Assembly: GCA_033239525.1 (NCBI GenBank)
Contig: BSYO01000011.1
Location: 8,895,973-8,959,972 of the forward strand
Direction: 5' to 3'
Length of the DNA stretch: 64,000 nt
From: Nepenthes gracilis
Taxonomy: Eukaryota > Streptophyta > Magnoliopsida > Caryophyllales > Nepenthaceae
Part shown: positions 45,787 to 56,223 of the stretch, piece after piece
Layout: the number at the start of each line of letters is the position of its first letter
How positions within the stretch are numbered: position 1 is the stretch's first letter
Notes under the pieces: model-generated
What the model was told of the DNA's origin: nothing
Databases searched by the model: none
Seen by the model: only the letters and a program-made list of their open reading frames with translations
Made by a program: the position numbers and the translations under genes

Positions 45787-48487
45787 TGTAGCTCCCGTCT
45801 AGAGAGAGAAGCTCTGGCTTCTCTCTAGGTTTATTTCAAATTCGTGTTTGAAATGCATGTGGTCCTCGACCGATTTTGTTGTCGTCGGCATGATTCATCC
45901 TCGAGTCTTAATAGCTTTATCTGGATCGTTCTTTCTTCTTCTCGGTTCATCCCTTGGCTGTGCGCTGAGGTTATGGCTGGGATTTTGGTACTCGAACCTC
46001 TTTTGATTTTGAAATCGGCTGCTTCCAGGCGTTGGATCCTCTGCTCCTCGCCGTCGCCTGCCATGGCCAGCCTCCTCGGGGCTCTTCCTGGTCTCCCCAG
46101 GCTGCCGCTTCACCTCTATTGCCCAGTTCTCATTCATCGCAGGGCTCTTTGAAGCTTATGTTGGTTCAAGCGCGTTGTCGCTCTCGTCTAATGAGAGAAG
46201 CTCTGGCTTCTCTTGGCTGAGTATTGTTGCAGACGGCGAGTTTCAACCTCGGGGTCTCAATAGCTCTCTCTGGCTCATTCCTTTCTTCTTCTCGGCTCGC
46301 CCCTTTAGCTGAGCCCTCCGATTCTGGCTAGGTCTGGTGCACCAAGCTTTTTCAAATTTGAAATCTTCTACTTCCAGGCGTCGGCTTCTCTGCTCCTCAT
46401 CTTCGCCAGTCATGGCTAGCCTCCTCGGGGCTCCTCTTGTTCCTCCTCAGGCATCCGCTTCACCTCTTCTGCCTGTTCCTTCTCGCAGGTTTCTTTGAAG
46501 CTTTTGTTGGTTCGGGCCCCTATTCCCGAACTCACTCTGGCTTTCCGTCTTTCCCAGCTCCTCATCTCCCTTTCGTTGTTGAGGTTTCTTCCTTTGGCCT
46601 CCTGACTGCTCAGCTGGGTGACACTTTACTTGATGGGGAATGTGCTGTTTAGAACGTAACCTGATTTTGCTGCAGCTCCTAGTTTGTTATCCGGGGTATT
46701 GCCGACAGCGACCCCTTCTTCCCAGTTCGACACTGTCCATTAGAGCTTGCTGGATGCTGCCGATATGGAATTTGGCCAGCTCCAGGTTACTGCAACCTGC
46801 CGGTCTCTATCTATGGACATATTTGTGATTGGGAACAGGTGCTTCTTAGTTATGATGCTTCCACTCATCAACCTAGCCCAACAGGTTGGCTGCCCGTGCT
46901 TTCTCGCCCCGGATGTAAACTGGTTGAAATGGTTCTACAATTGGTGTGGTTGGCTACTGTCTTGAAGTTTTTGTAGCATTGGCTACAATTGTTGTTCCCT
47001 CTTTGTTTACTGAGGTGCAAGGCTCTGTTGCTGAGGCATGGTGTTGTCATAGATATGCGACTTTGGGCTGATCTTCTGCTGTCATGACAAAGCTGAAGCA
47101 TAACATTCCCTTGATGCCTCCCTCTCTTATTGCTTTATACTTAGCTGCCGGTTGCATATTGCCTTGTGTATATATGATGTGTGTCTCATTTATGACTACT
47201 GTGTGCAAGTCTCCCGTGAGATTTTCTTCCCTTCTCCGATTGAGGTGCATGCCTCTGTTTGCTATGTGCCATGGTGCATCTGCTGGTTTGCAGCAAGATG
47301 TGAACAAATGCTAAGGATGAAAGTTTGCCGATTATGCTGCTTAATAATGCATGAATCTGTCGGTATGGTAATTTGTCAGGTGTGTTGACATGTAGGCCTT
47401 CCTGCTCTTCCCCTCTCTAGCTCCTGGTTTGGTCTTCCTGTCCCTGTTGCTGTCGTGGACTATTTGGTTCGTCGGCTTGCTCCTAGCTGAAATGACTCAT
47501 GACCGGTTGTAGCTGAGTCCTGTATAGCTATAAGCAGATGCTGCAGCAGTCCAAAGGTGCATTTTAGATTTGCATAGTTGCTAATACTGTGCAGTTGATG
47601 GAAGTGCCCTCTTTGATGGATTCTGACGCTGGATTTGTTGACTCTGGTTCTTGGAGGCTTGTTGACGCTGCTGTGCAGATGCTCATGAAGATGGTGGCTA
47701 TACTGCCTGTTCAGTTTGTGGTGCTGGGATGATTTGTATATGGTGTTGGGGTCAGCTCGGGGTTACTATGCATTGGTAATGTTGCATAGATACTGGCTCG
47801 TGTGCTGAATGTGCTCCTGGTGGTTCGGATGGTTGTGACAGTGTAGCAGCTGTTCAATACTGGGGTGTGATGGTGCTATTGGAAGTACTGCTGGGTGGCG
47901 TCTGTAGCACTTGTATATGACCCTCCTGATGGTGGTTGAAGGCCTCCTCAATATGAAGCTTCTGATTTTGGCGTCTGTAGGCCATTTAAATGGCTTGCTG
48001 ATACGGCCACGTTGCTGGTGTGCTGTTGTTCCTGAGCTGAGGGAGCAGCTGCCGGATCGGCTGCATCCTCCTTTTTGCTGTGTTTGTGAAGAATCGATAA
48101 TGGAGCTGTGTTCCAGAGGGTGCTGGTACCCTGCCTGGCTCAGATGCATGTGTGGTGAAGAATGGTTTTGCATGCTTCCTCCTGCTGGTCTGTGCTACGA
48201 TGGATGGCATAGTTGCCATTTGATTTGCTGAATTACTTCAGCCGATTCGGGAGTTGTTGATCATGAGTCTGATTGTGTGTAACATTAGACAGATTTCACA
48301 TTTTGCCGATTCTGTTGAACGTTGTCCTCTTGGAGGATTTTTTTATACGTTATCTGATATACCAGCTGCTTGGGGTATGCCCTAGCGTTGTATGTTTTAA
48401 CTCCAAGTCAAAATACTTGGAGATAAAATATAAATTTTATAATTTTTTCTCCCTTTAATCCAAAATATGTACTTACCAAAAAAAAAA
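45787..48487 (+). mobile_element. LINE-like non-autonomous element, longest copy (copy e)
   Basis: Plus strand; poly-A at 48478-48487 after 'gtacttacc'. The first 0.75 kb is a direct tandem duplication (about 389-bp period), each unit starting with a 'gagagaagctctggcttctct' run and containing ATGGCYAGCCTCCTCGGGGC. The rest is CTG/GCTG-rich and noncoding apart from short chance frames. The 3' 400 bp match copy b. No APE or RT domain. Its left edge is set only by the start of the first repeat unit; I could not find a convincing target duplication. Confidence 0.75.
45795..46560 (+). repeat. Two tandem 5' units of copy e, about 389 bp each
   Basis: Unit 1 about 45795-46183, unit 2 about 46184-46560. 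Shared blocks: gagaagctctggcttctct, 'ttcttcttctcgg', 'cttccaggcgt', 'atggc(c/t)agcctcctcgg', 'tctttgaagctt'. Repeated promoter-bearing 5' monomers are known in some LINEs; whether these are promoters is not shown. Confidence 0.75.
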
Positions 48488-49199
48488 GTCAAGAAACGAT
48501 TGTTTTATTAATGACAAAACTATATTTACAGTTACATTTAAAATTAAAAAAATAAAGGATACAAAATTTCTACTAAGGAGCAGAGCTCCCAAGAGAAGGC
48601 TGGAAAGGCCCCTATTCACTCCCGGATGGACTACAAAAGCTCTCACAGAGTCCATATTTTTACTCCATGTATTTTGACTTGGAGTAAAAACATAAGTGTG
48701 GTTCATTGGAAAAAGAATAAAAATAAAAAAACTTCTCTAGGAGGACAAGATTAACATAATCCACAAAATATGGGACCAATGGAAAAATTATGGGAGAGCA
48801 TGGGAATCATCATTCCACCAAATGCTTCTTGCCGTTGCAAGGGTGTTTGACTCGAGAACCTAAAGGGATCATAATGTTGATGCCTTCCCAATAGAGGAGC
48901 CTGCACATAGCGGCAGCCACAATCCAAGAGGTGCAAAACCAAGCAAAAAACCAGCAGCGAAACCTCACGTGGACATATGCAAGTAGATACCCTATATATT
49001 TAATTCCCCCAACACCATTGAGTGGCTCTAACAAATCTATCTTTCCTAGGAGCTCATTAGAATATGCCCCACCACCCAAGCATGCCAGCCTCCTCTTCTA
49101 AATGTTTCAAGCATCACAACCCACCCACACCAACAAAAAAGCTTTTAGCCTTCATCCAACTTAGAAAATAGCACAAGCCAACTTCCGAATGGAGAGAGC
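48488..49199. other. Degraded minus-strand LINE-like remnant and unassigned sequence
   Basis: At 48660-48750 the sequence repeats the reverse-oriented terminal block ('attttgacttggagt', then 'aggaggacaagattaac') seen at 8635-8730, so another damaged minus-strand copy is present. The minus-strand ORF 48810-49079 (MGGGAYSNELLGKIDLLEPL...) is not recognised. 'gtgtggttcattgg' occurs at 48698 and again at 49233. Confidence 0.45.
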
Positions 49200-49382
49200 A
49201 AGCCTTCATCCAACTACTCACGGTCTTTGGCGGTGTGGTTCATTGGGTCAAGCACACCAATGGAAAAATTAGGGTCCACCAGTTGGGTAAAGTGGCCCTT
49301 AGTAGGTCCATCTAGCTCATTCTCTAACAAACTATCAGTGATCTCTTGCCCCACCACCCCGGGCAGCCTCCTCTTCCAGTCT

Positions 49383-50754
49383 CTAAGACCACCGTGAGAG
49401 AGGCATCTCTCCTCCCCAGTCTTTGGGTTTATAGGCAATCTCTTCTTCATTGTCCAAGATCCCGTTTACGCAATCTTTTCCTCTGTCAAAAATAAAAGAG
49501 GTTAAGCAACAACAGCAGAGAAAGAAGAGAAGGGAAGTTTCAAAAAGTTACTAGCCAAACTTTTCGTTACCTCCTTACTAGTCTGCTCTGCGACCTTGGG
49601 CTTGATGGTGGAGGATTGGCAGCAGCAGCCTCTTCAGCATGCTCTGCTGAAGCCTCAGCAACAATGTCCTCTGCCAACTCAACGCTAATGTCAACCACCT
49701 CAAGCAGCTTTTTGGCAGCTTGCTTGTCACCGTCAGAAGACGACTCCATAGCTGGCTCCTTCGACTCAGTTGGTAGCTCCGCAGGCGGCTCCGATTGTTC
49801 CACCAAGTCCTCTTGCTATGATAGCGCAGCAACAATGCCACTTGCAGCAGCGCACAGTATGGTTTCATACTCCTCCACAGTAGCCTCTACTCCAGAGCAC
49901 TCTTCGACTCTAGTGAGCCGTCTAGCCGCTATGTAGTCCGACTCTGTGGAAGATGAAGAAGAAGGCTCTATCATCACGACCCTCTTTTTCCTTGGACTTT
50001 TGGGAGCATCACTGGTGAAAAGTGCACCAACCATATCAATGGCGATAGCACTGGCTTTCGTCTTGCACTGTGAGGTCACCTGTAGTGGTGGTCTGACCTT
50101 CTGGACCGGAGAAGGGGATCCCCAGCAATCTTTCCTAGCTTCCTTCCTAGAAACAAAATGATCTCTCCTAAACTCAAAGAGATGGTCCCTCACTAGCCGC
50201 AACAGTGGCTCCATAGTAGCCTCCTCCTCTTTCTTGGGCATCTCGATGAGAGCACTTGGAACCTTGCCCCAATTCCAGGACAAGGGCCATGTATCCTCGA
50301 CATGCACAAAGAAGAAGCGGTCCTTCCAGTTCTTCAAAGAATCATATATAGCATCACTGATGTGAAGATCTCTAGGGGACAAGGAGATCCAGTCCCCACT
50401 CTAGGTGAATCGAAATATCACCCTAACTACCTCTACCATCGGCATCCGTGAATGGTGACAGAGGAAGATGCATAACAAACAGAGGTATAGCACGGCATTG
50501 GCATGGAGCCATGCGATAAGAACTTTGAGCGTTGTAAAGACGGCGAGTAACTCCTCTGGTACAGGGAGGCGTAGCCCACTCCTTAATTGGGCCTCGTATA
50601 TAGCAATGTGGCCCCTAGGAGGGAAGCAGGCCCTATCATGCTCACTGGACATCATGAATACAATCTTTCGTGAGATGTTAAACTCAACATATAACTCTCT
50701 CACCTCACTAGGAGAAATCACGGAAGCAATCTCAAGAATGGAAGAATGAGAGCA
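49383..50754 (-). pseudogene. Antisense ORF of the Tat-like element, Transposase_28-type domain
   Basis: Opposite strand to gag-pol, between IN and the 3' LTR. One frame from about 50754 to 49567 with stops only at 50401 and 49816 (both TAG). Domain: SEVRELYVEFNISRKIVF, DRACFPPRGHIAIYEAQLRS, GLRLPVPEELLAVFTTL, HANAVLYLC, then SLKNWKDRFFFVHVEDTWPL (family WK-RFFFV). This order fits the Pfam family Transposase_28, 'putative gypsy type transposon'. The C-terminal half is Ser/Glu/Ala-rich with PRKKRVVMIEPSSSSS. A plausible 78-bp intron (GT at 49570, branch-like cttaac, CAG at 49493) precedes a short last exon ending at 49383. Extra antisense ORFs are known in Tat elements; their role is unknown. 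Confidence 0.8.
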
Positions 50755-51028
50755 AGAAGAACACCAGGGAACTAGAAATTTTCAGAAAGAAAGCATGGGA
50801 AATTTGAATGGATGCATAGATTATGTAAAGGAACACAGCCATTGGAGAACGGCAACGCATCAAAAAGGTGCGCCCATCATCACTGACACGTGTCTCCTCT
50901 AGAGAGGACATAGTTGAATCAAATCCTCTGGTAAAAATTAATCGTAAATTCACTGTATGTTAACACGTGGCAAACTTTTTGACTGACAATCTGGCAGTAT
51001 GATGGCGCATTGATTTAATCCCCACCAA
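50755..51028. other. Upstream region of the antisense ORF
   Basis: No clear promoter. The minus-strand ORF 50732-50953 overlaps and probably represents its leader or an N-terminal extension in another frame. Ends at the 57-bp array. Confidence 0.35.
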
Positions 51029-51345
51029 TTCTCCAGATTCTTACCGAGATGGTCAACGAATCCAATCAATATTGTTCTTCCTGCTTAGTTCTCTGGATTC
51101 TTACCAAAATAGTCAACGAATTCGATAAACGCTTTCTTCAGCTAGTTCTCCAGATTCTTATCAAGATGGTCAATGAATCCGGTCAATGCTCTCTCCAACT
51201 AGTTCTCTGAATTCTCGCTCAAACGGTCAACGAATCTGGTTAATGCTCCCCTCACCCGGTTCTCTGAATTCTTATTAAGATGGTCAACGAATCCGGTCAA
51301 TGCTTCCAATAGCTTTGTTCTTCAGATCTTGACTTTATGGTCAGC
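51029..51345. repeat. Tandem array, about 57-60-bp unit, five copies plus a degenerate sixth
   Basis: Each unit starts ttctc(c/t)-gattctt and contains 'atggtcaacgaatcc'-like and 'ggtcaatgct' words. Period 60, 57, 57, 57, 58 bp. Lies between the antisense ORF and the 3' LTR, so in minus-strand terms it is upstream of that ORF. Confidence 0.9.
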
Positions 51346-51445
51346 AGTCACGAGCAACGCGATCAGCAAACCAAGAGCCCTTGCTAGTTTCCTCAACAAG
51401 CTACCTCGAGTAAGTTACCAAGTTAGAAGCATTCCATTGTGAACT

Positions 51446-52468
51446 TGTTGGAGGCCAGAGTCCCAGACCACCCGCATAGAGGGCTAGTGCCAAGTAATAG
51501 GCTCACCCACGAAGGAGGAAGCGGCCCAAATCCTCAGCGGCCCATTTCTATCTAGACAGTTAACACTGCCGTTAACTAAATGAAAAGCAAGTGATCCAAC
51601 AAAGGCCCAAGATCAGGACAGCCCATATGAGCCCAGGAAGGTTAACGCTTCCACTGATAAAAAAAGGTGGCCAGTAGACCTCTTGAGACCCAGGACGCAC
51701 GCGGCCCAAGCATAGATTGGTCCACATGTCCATCTTCAAGCCACAATGGTCATCTAGCCTAATTTTTTGCACCTCGAAAGAAGGCAATCTTCACTGCAAT
51801 GATCACCTCTAGAATCAAAGCACATCTTAGGAGGAAGGCACCAAAATTTACGTACGGTCTGCTGAAAACTCTAACGGTTACAAAATGCAGAAGAAATGAG
51901 ATCAACCTCTTTGATCGTTACAGCCTGCAAGGCACTCATGCCTACGCAAGAAAGGCAATGATCCCCAACAAAGCGTGGGGATCAAGCCCCTCTGCATAAA
52001 GAAGGCATCCTGTGGCCATGACAATAAAAGACCATGGGAGTTGACGCTTTCAAACATGCCTTCTCTTGCCCACAAAAGCTCTCAAGTAATAACAAAGCTC
52101 TCAGAAGCTCTCCTACTCCCTCGAGCATCCTACGTTCCCTCTCTCTCTGCTACTAGTTCCCAACAAACTCAATACTTAAAGAAACTGCTCCTCACGAGTA
52201 GTTATAAAGCTACTCTTCCTATAAGTACACTCCTACTTACAAACACACTTCTTACATCCATTTTTACATCCCTTTTATTCACCTTCTAATTTCATAAGGC
52301 TAATTACTAACTTAAGCGTCGAAATATTTTTGGTGGGTCTAAATTTCGTTATCATCTAACCTCTTGTTTGAAGTTGTGGTATTCAAGACCCAAGCACAGC
52401 TAATGGAGATTGGAACTCAACAGACTACTTGACCCTAATCTGTTCAAACTTGGATCCAAAATGTATCA
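51446..52468 (+). repeat. 3' LTR of the Tat-like element
   Basis: Starts about TGTTGGAGGCC (the first 60 bp do not align cleanly with the 5' LTR) and ends GTATCA, followed by GGCTC. Collinear with the 5' LTR over the rest. No clear polypurine tract precedes it, so the start could instead be near 51478. Confidence 0.8.
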
Positions 52469-52473
52469 GGCTC

Positions 52474-53925
52474 ACATGTAAATTATCAGTTCTAAAAAAG
52501 TATCACCTGCCCATTAATTTTTCAATCAAAAATCACTTCTAATTATATGTCCAATTAACCTAAAATGGAAACACCACGGTGATACTATAGCACTCTAGTA
52601 TTTCTAACTTGAGTTAATAGGACTTTTAACTAGTTAAGATAATTAATTGTAAAAAAGATGAGGAAGACGTGATCTTTTATGTCTAATAATTTTCAAGCAC
52701 TCCAATGTGTGTGACTTGGGTTAATAAAACTAACTTTGTAGAGATTTTAGACAAGTCAGATACATAGAAATTTTAGGAGGATGTTTTAATAAGCTATTTA
52801 GGAGACAATAGAAATATTTTTGATATTTTATTTTATTAATTAATTTTTTTTAGAGTTAGACTATGTTTATAAATGTAATTAGAATTAGAAAATGGACTCG
52901 CTAAGACATTAAAAATTAAGCAAAACACCCTACGACCCTAGTTTCCCTTCCTAAAATGCTCCCAAACTCTAGCTAAGAGGTGTGCCAATTTTCCGCCACG
53001 TTATTTTTGTTGAAACTCCTAAGTTAAAGCACTGTTAGAGCTTTCCCATCAATCCAAATCGAACAATATCATTCCATGGAGAGATCTTTAAGAATACTAC
53101 TTCTCCAATGTCGAATTATCAGTTTGTCTCCATTGAACACCATAACTTTTCTATTTGCTCTAGATAATCCGTTGATAGTCTCTAGTCAGACTACTATTAT
53201 TTGTAGGCTCCTATACTATGTTAGATTCCATAATCCTCCAATATCTAATGTTCTTCCGACATTCTCCCGCAAAGTGTTTAATGAGGACCCATTCTAATAC
53301 TTGTTTGATGGTTGTTGTTGTAAGTAAATTCAACCAAAGGCAAGTACAAATCCTGTGAAGGATCTTAGAAGAGTTAGTTGTAACTTAATATTTATAATAA
53401 ATTTATTCAAAGTTTGTTCTGTTTTATTTTTCTTAGCTAAAAAAGATTATTGAGAAGGGTAATACATATTAAATATTATTATACAATCTTTTGTGTACTT
53501 TGTTGTGTATTGTTGTCTATTTTGCTTATATATAAATTTTGGTTATTGACAATTGATGAAAGATTTGGATTTACTCTACGGCATTGATTTTGTGCGTGTT
53601 GCAAATTCCAACACTTTCTTCATCATAGATTTTATTGTTTATAAATTATGGGAATTTTTTTTAAAAAAAATTACCTTCTTAATTTAAAGCCAAATCTTTT
53701 AATTATAATATAATAATATTACTACTAATCAATATTTTTTTAAAAAAAAATTATAATATAGATCTAATATAATTCTAGATCCGAATTATCGAACAAACTA
53801 AGGAGTTGTCTTATTAAGAAGTCCAACTAGAAACGGGTTTGATATTTGTTACTCTAAACCTGAATTTTAAATACCATAACTCACAAATAAGAGGTAAGAG
53901 GAATACGAAACTCACTCCCCGATAA
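52474..53925. other. AT-rich intergenic DNA
   Basis: No coding family recognised. T/A runs at about 53645-53680 and 53735-53755. The plus-strand ORF 53076-53297 (73 codons) has no match I can name. Probably old element debris or true intergenic DNA. Confidence 0.45.
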
Positions 53926-55489
53926 ATTTTCTGACACTTAAGTTAGTAATCTTTCCAATTTGTAAAGATAGGAGGAAAAGAATGCTAAAATGTGAGTAGA
54001 ATAGGATTGAGTATTTGATAAATGATTGTGCTCCAAAGAGTGAGCGTCTTTGAGATGCTATACTCGTAGGGAGAGTGGCTTTTGGAGAGATACACTCATG
54101 TGTCTGAGTGGCTTGACTATTTGACTATTTTTCTTATTGGAGGTCTTATTTTCTTATGGAGGAAATGGTGTATTTATAGTATAGGTTCCAGTTTGGCTAT
54201 TCCCTAGCATTTTGCCTCCACAGCTAAAAGGAGTATTACTCGTATAACCGCCACCTGCATTTAACGTCTAAATAACCATGAGGGGCGTTAATCACATAAC
54301 TTCCATCTGTATTTGTTGGTTGGGTTATCGCGATTTCTAACTATTAAAATTGGTGATATAACCACTAGAACAGTCCATTGGTTATCCATAAATGCTCATT
54401 TATTACTAGACGGTTTTGGATAAAACTACATTGGTCAACTACCATGCCTCGTATGGGCCGCCACAACTTAGGCTCTTCTTCCTTTAGCGTATTGAGTTCT
54501 AAGCCGACCCGTGGACTGTCGTACCTATCATTAGCCTCCCACGCAATGAGGTTTGAAGTTTTAACTCCTAACATATTCATAATGAAATGCTAGTTGTAAA
54601 TCTTCACGTGTGCACATCCTCTAAATACATTGCAGATTTTTTACTCTGTTTGATAGGATTTGATTTTCTACCATTAATGTTGGGATGCACAATCTTCTCG
54701 ATTTAATACTAACTGATCTTCCTTTTTTACTATACTTTGTATTACGAAACATATCTAATCTACTAAGGAGTGAGTTCATTCAAAGCTAACATGGAGCCTT
54801 TACAGCCACAAGTTGGAATCAAAGGGAGTTCTTCTTTAGTGTTTGAGTTGAGATCCGAGAATGTACTTGAAGTCTACCTTGGTTAACCTCATTAGTATAG
54901 GAATCCACCTTAATTTTCTTCTTTTACGCTCGGCTCAAAACCAGGCCTTCATCGTCTAAGAAAAATCCCAAGTTTTGGGGGCAGTTTTTTCTCCTACTGT
55001 CAATGCCGGGCAATTCTCTCTACAGCAAGTTAGAAAATGACTATCTTGGACTTTGAATGGGGGAAGGTTGTTCCTCTTTTCGTCTGTTTTATGGACTCTA
55101 CTCTTTCACAACTCTTGACAGGATTGTTCCTTGCTCTAGTTAGGAAGAGAATATTTTTATTTGCCTCCCTGTTTAGAATGGGTGTAGCTCTTAAGGGAAT
55201 TGCTCTATAATCCTATAGGGAGGGCTTTTCCACTCTTTCCTGTCTGGAAGAGGCAGTTTGGTGTATAATGTTGCCATATCCAGGGGATGAGCTTTTCTTA
55301 TGCTTTCGTCTGTCTTGAGGTCAATTGGACAATACTAGTTGGGTCACTACTCCATGTATTATTTATTTCCTTCTGAATTATACTTACTGTTATTGTAAAC
55401 TTATATTTTATAAAATGAATTAATGAATGGAACTTTCCAAGTAATAATTGTCTTTATTGTATAGCTCCAATATTCTTATATATTTTGAA
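53926..55489 (+). other. Possible decayed LTR and leader of a gypsy element
   Basis: 'ctgacacttaagttagtaa' near 53930, a TATA-like 'tgtatttatagt' at 54169-54180, and a long noncoding leader up to a Transposase_28 frame at 55490 suggest a plus-strand LTR remnant. Elements with this gene often begin with an LTR carrying a similar 'cctaagtcagtaa' word. No partner LTR found, so this is tentative. Confidence 0.3.
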
Positions 55490-56223
55490 TAGTTGAAGCG
55501 GTCGCTGCGATCCAGTTCATCCTCATTAGTAAAGAGGTCGCAACGTTGTATGAGCGGTATAATATTCCCAGTGCTATCCTATATATAATGCCCGAGGAAG
55601 AAGACAGGGCTTGCACTCCCCAACTAGGTTTTATTACTATTTATGAGGCCCATCTGAAAGCAAGCTTTCATATTCCATTTGCGATGAAATTGTATAAGAT
55701 CTTGGAGGCTCTAGAGATTCCTACAGCTCACCTTCATCCCAACACTATTCGTTACTTGGTTTCTTTGTGCATCTTATTTAATTTCAAGAAGCTTCTTCTG
55801 GATGCTTGAGCCATGAAGGTAATCTTTCAGTTTAACTAGGAAGCAAATTAGATTTCTTTTACCCCCCGTAATAAGTATAAAATAAGTATGGGAAACTTAG
55901 ATTTAATAAAGGGTTAGAATGACCGGTTCTTTTATATAACGGTTCCTTTTGAATGAAAACTTTCCAATAACTGGAGTCGAGTCAATGACTTCTATACCAA
56001 GGACATTCTACCGATAGAGGATCGAATGGCTTGACCATTGATGAAGCTTGTCGAAGAGAATGCTGTTGTCTTGCACCATACAGATCGCTCGCTCACCCGG
56101 AAGGCATTCACCAAAGTTCATTGGATAAAATCTTTGACCACAAGACGAGTTTTGTATCAAACCAAACCTTTAGAATTTATATTCTTTTTTTCATACCCAT
56201 TTATTTTCTACTACAATCCTTAG
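55490..56223 (+). pseudogene. Second Transposase_28-type ORF
   Basis: One plus-strand frame with about six stops. SKEVATLYERYNIPSAILYI, then DRACTPQLGFITIYEAHLKA, FHIPFAMKLYKILEAL, HLHPNTIRYLVSLC, later NDRFFYITVPFE (family WK-RFFFV), DILPIEDRMA and ENAVVLHHTDRS. Same domain order as the antisense ORF at 49383-50754, but the sequence is clearly different, so it comes from another element. It stops at a minus-strand Ty1/copia remnant. Confidence 0.72.

Larger units (their letters stand above)
37604..52468 (+). mobile_element. Tat-like Ty3/gypsy retrotransposon, full length, with nested insertions
   Basis: Direct LTRs at 37604-38585 and about 51446-52468 are bracketed by GGCTC at 37599-37603 and 52469-52473. 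After the left LTR comes the primer site ttggcgccatctgtggga typical of the Tat lineage, then gag, PR, RT, RNase H and IN, a long 3' region with two tandem arrays, and an antisense ORF with a Transposase_28-type domain. LINE-like elements sit in pol (42775-43694) and in the 3' region (45787-48487). Pol is dead, with many stops, a deleted RT active site and changed IN residues. Confidence 0.92.

Noticed and set aside
45831..48231. Many ORFs on both strands in copy e
   Set aside because: GC- and CTG-rich noncoding body of the LINE-like element. Frames on both strands are of similar length and carry no known motif.
49567..49936. Plus-strand ORF (106 codons, Ala/Ser-rich) opposite the antisense ORF
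   Set aside because: It is the shadow of the Ser/Glu/Ala-rich C-terminal half of the minus-strand Transposase_28 frame.
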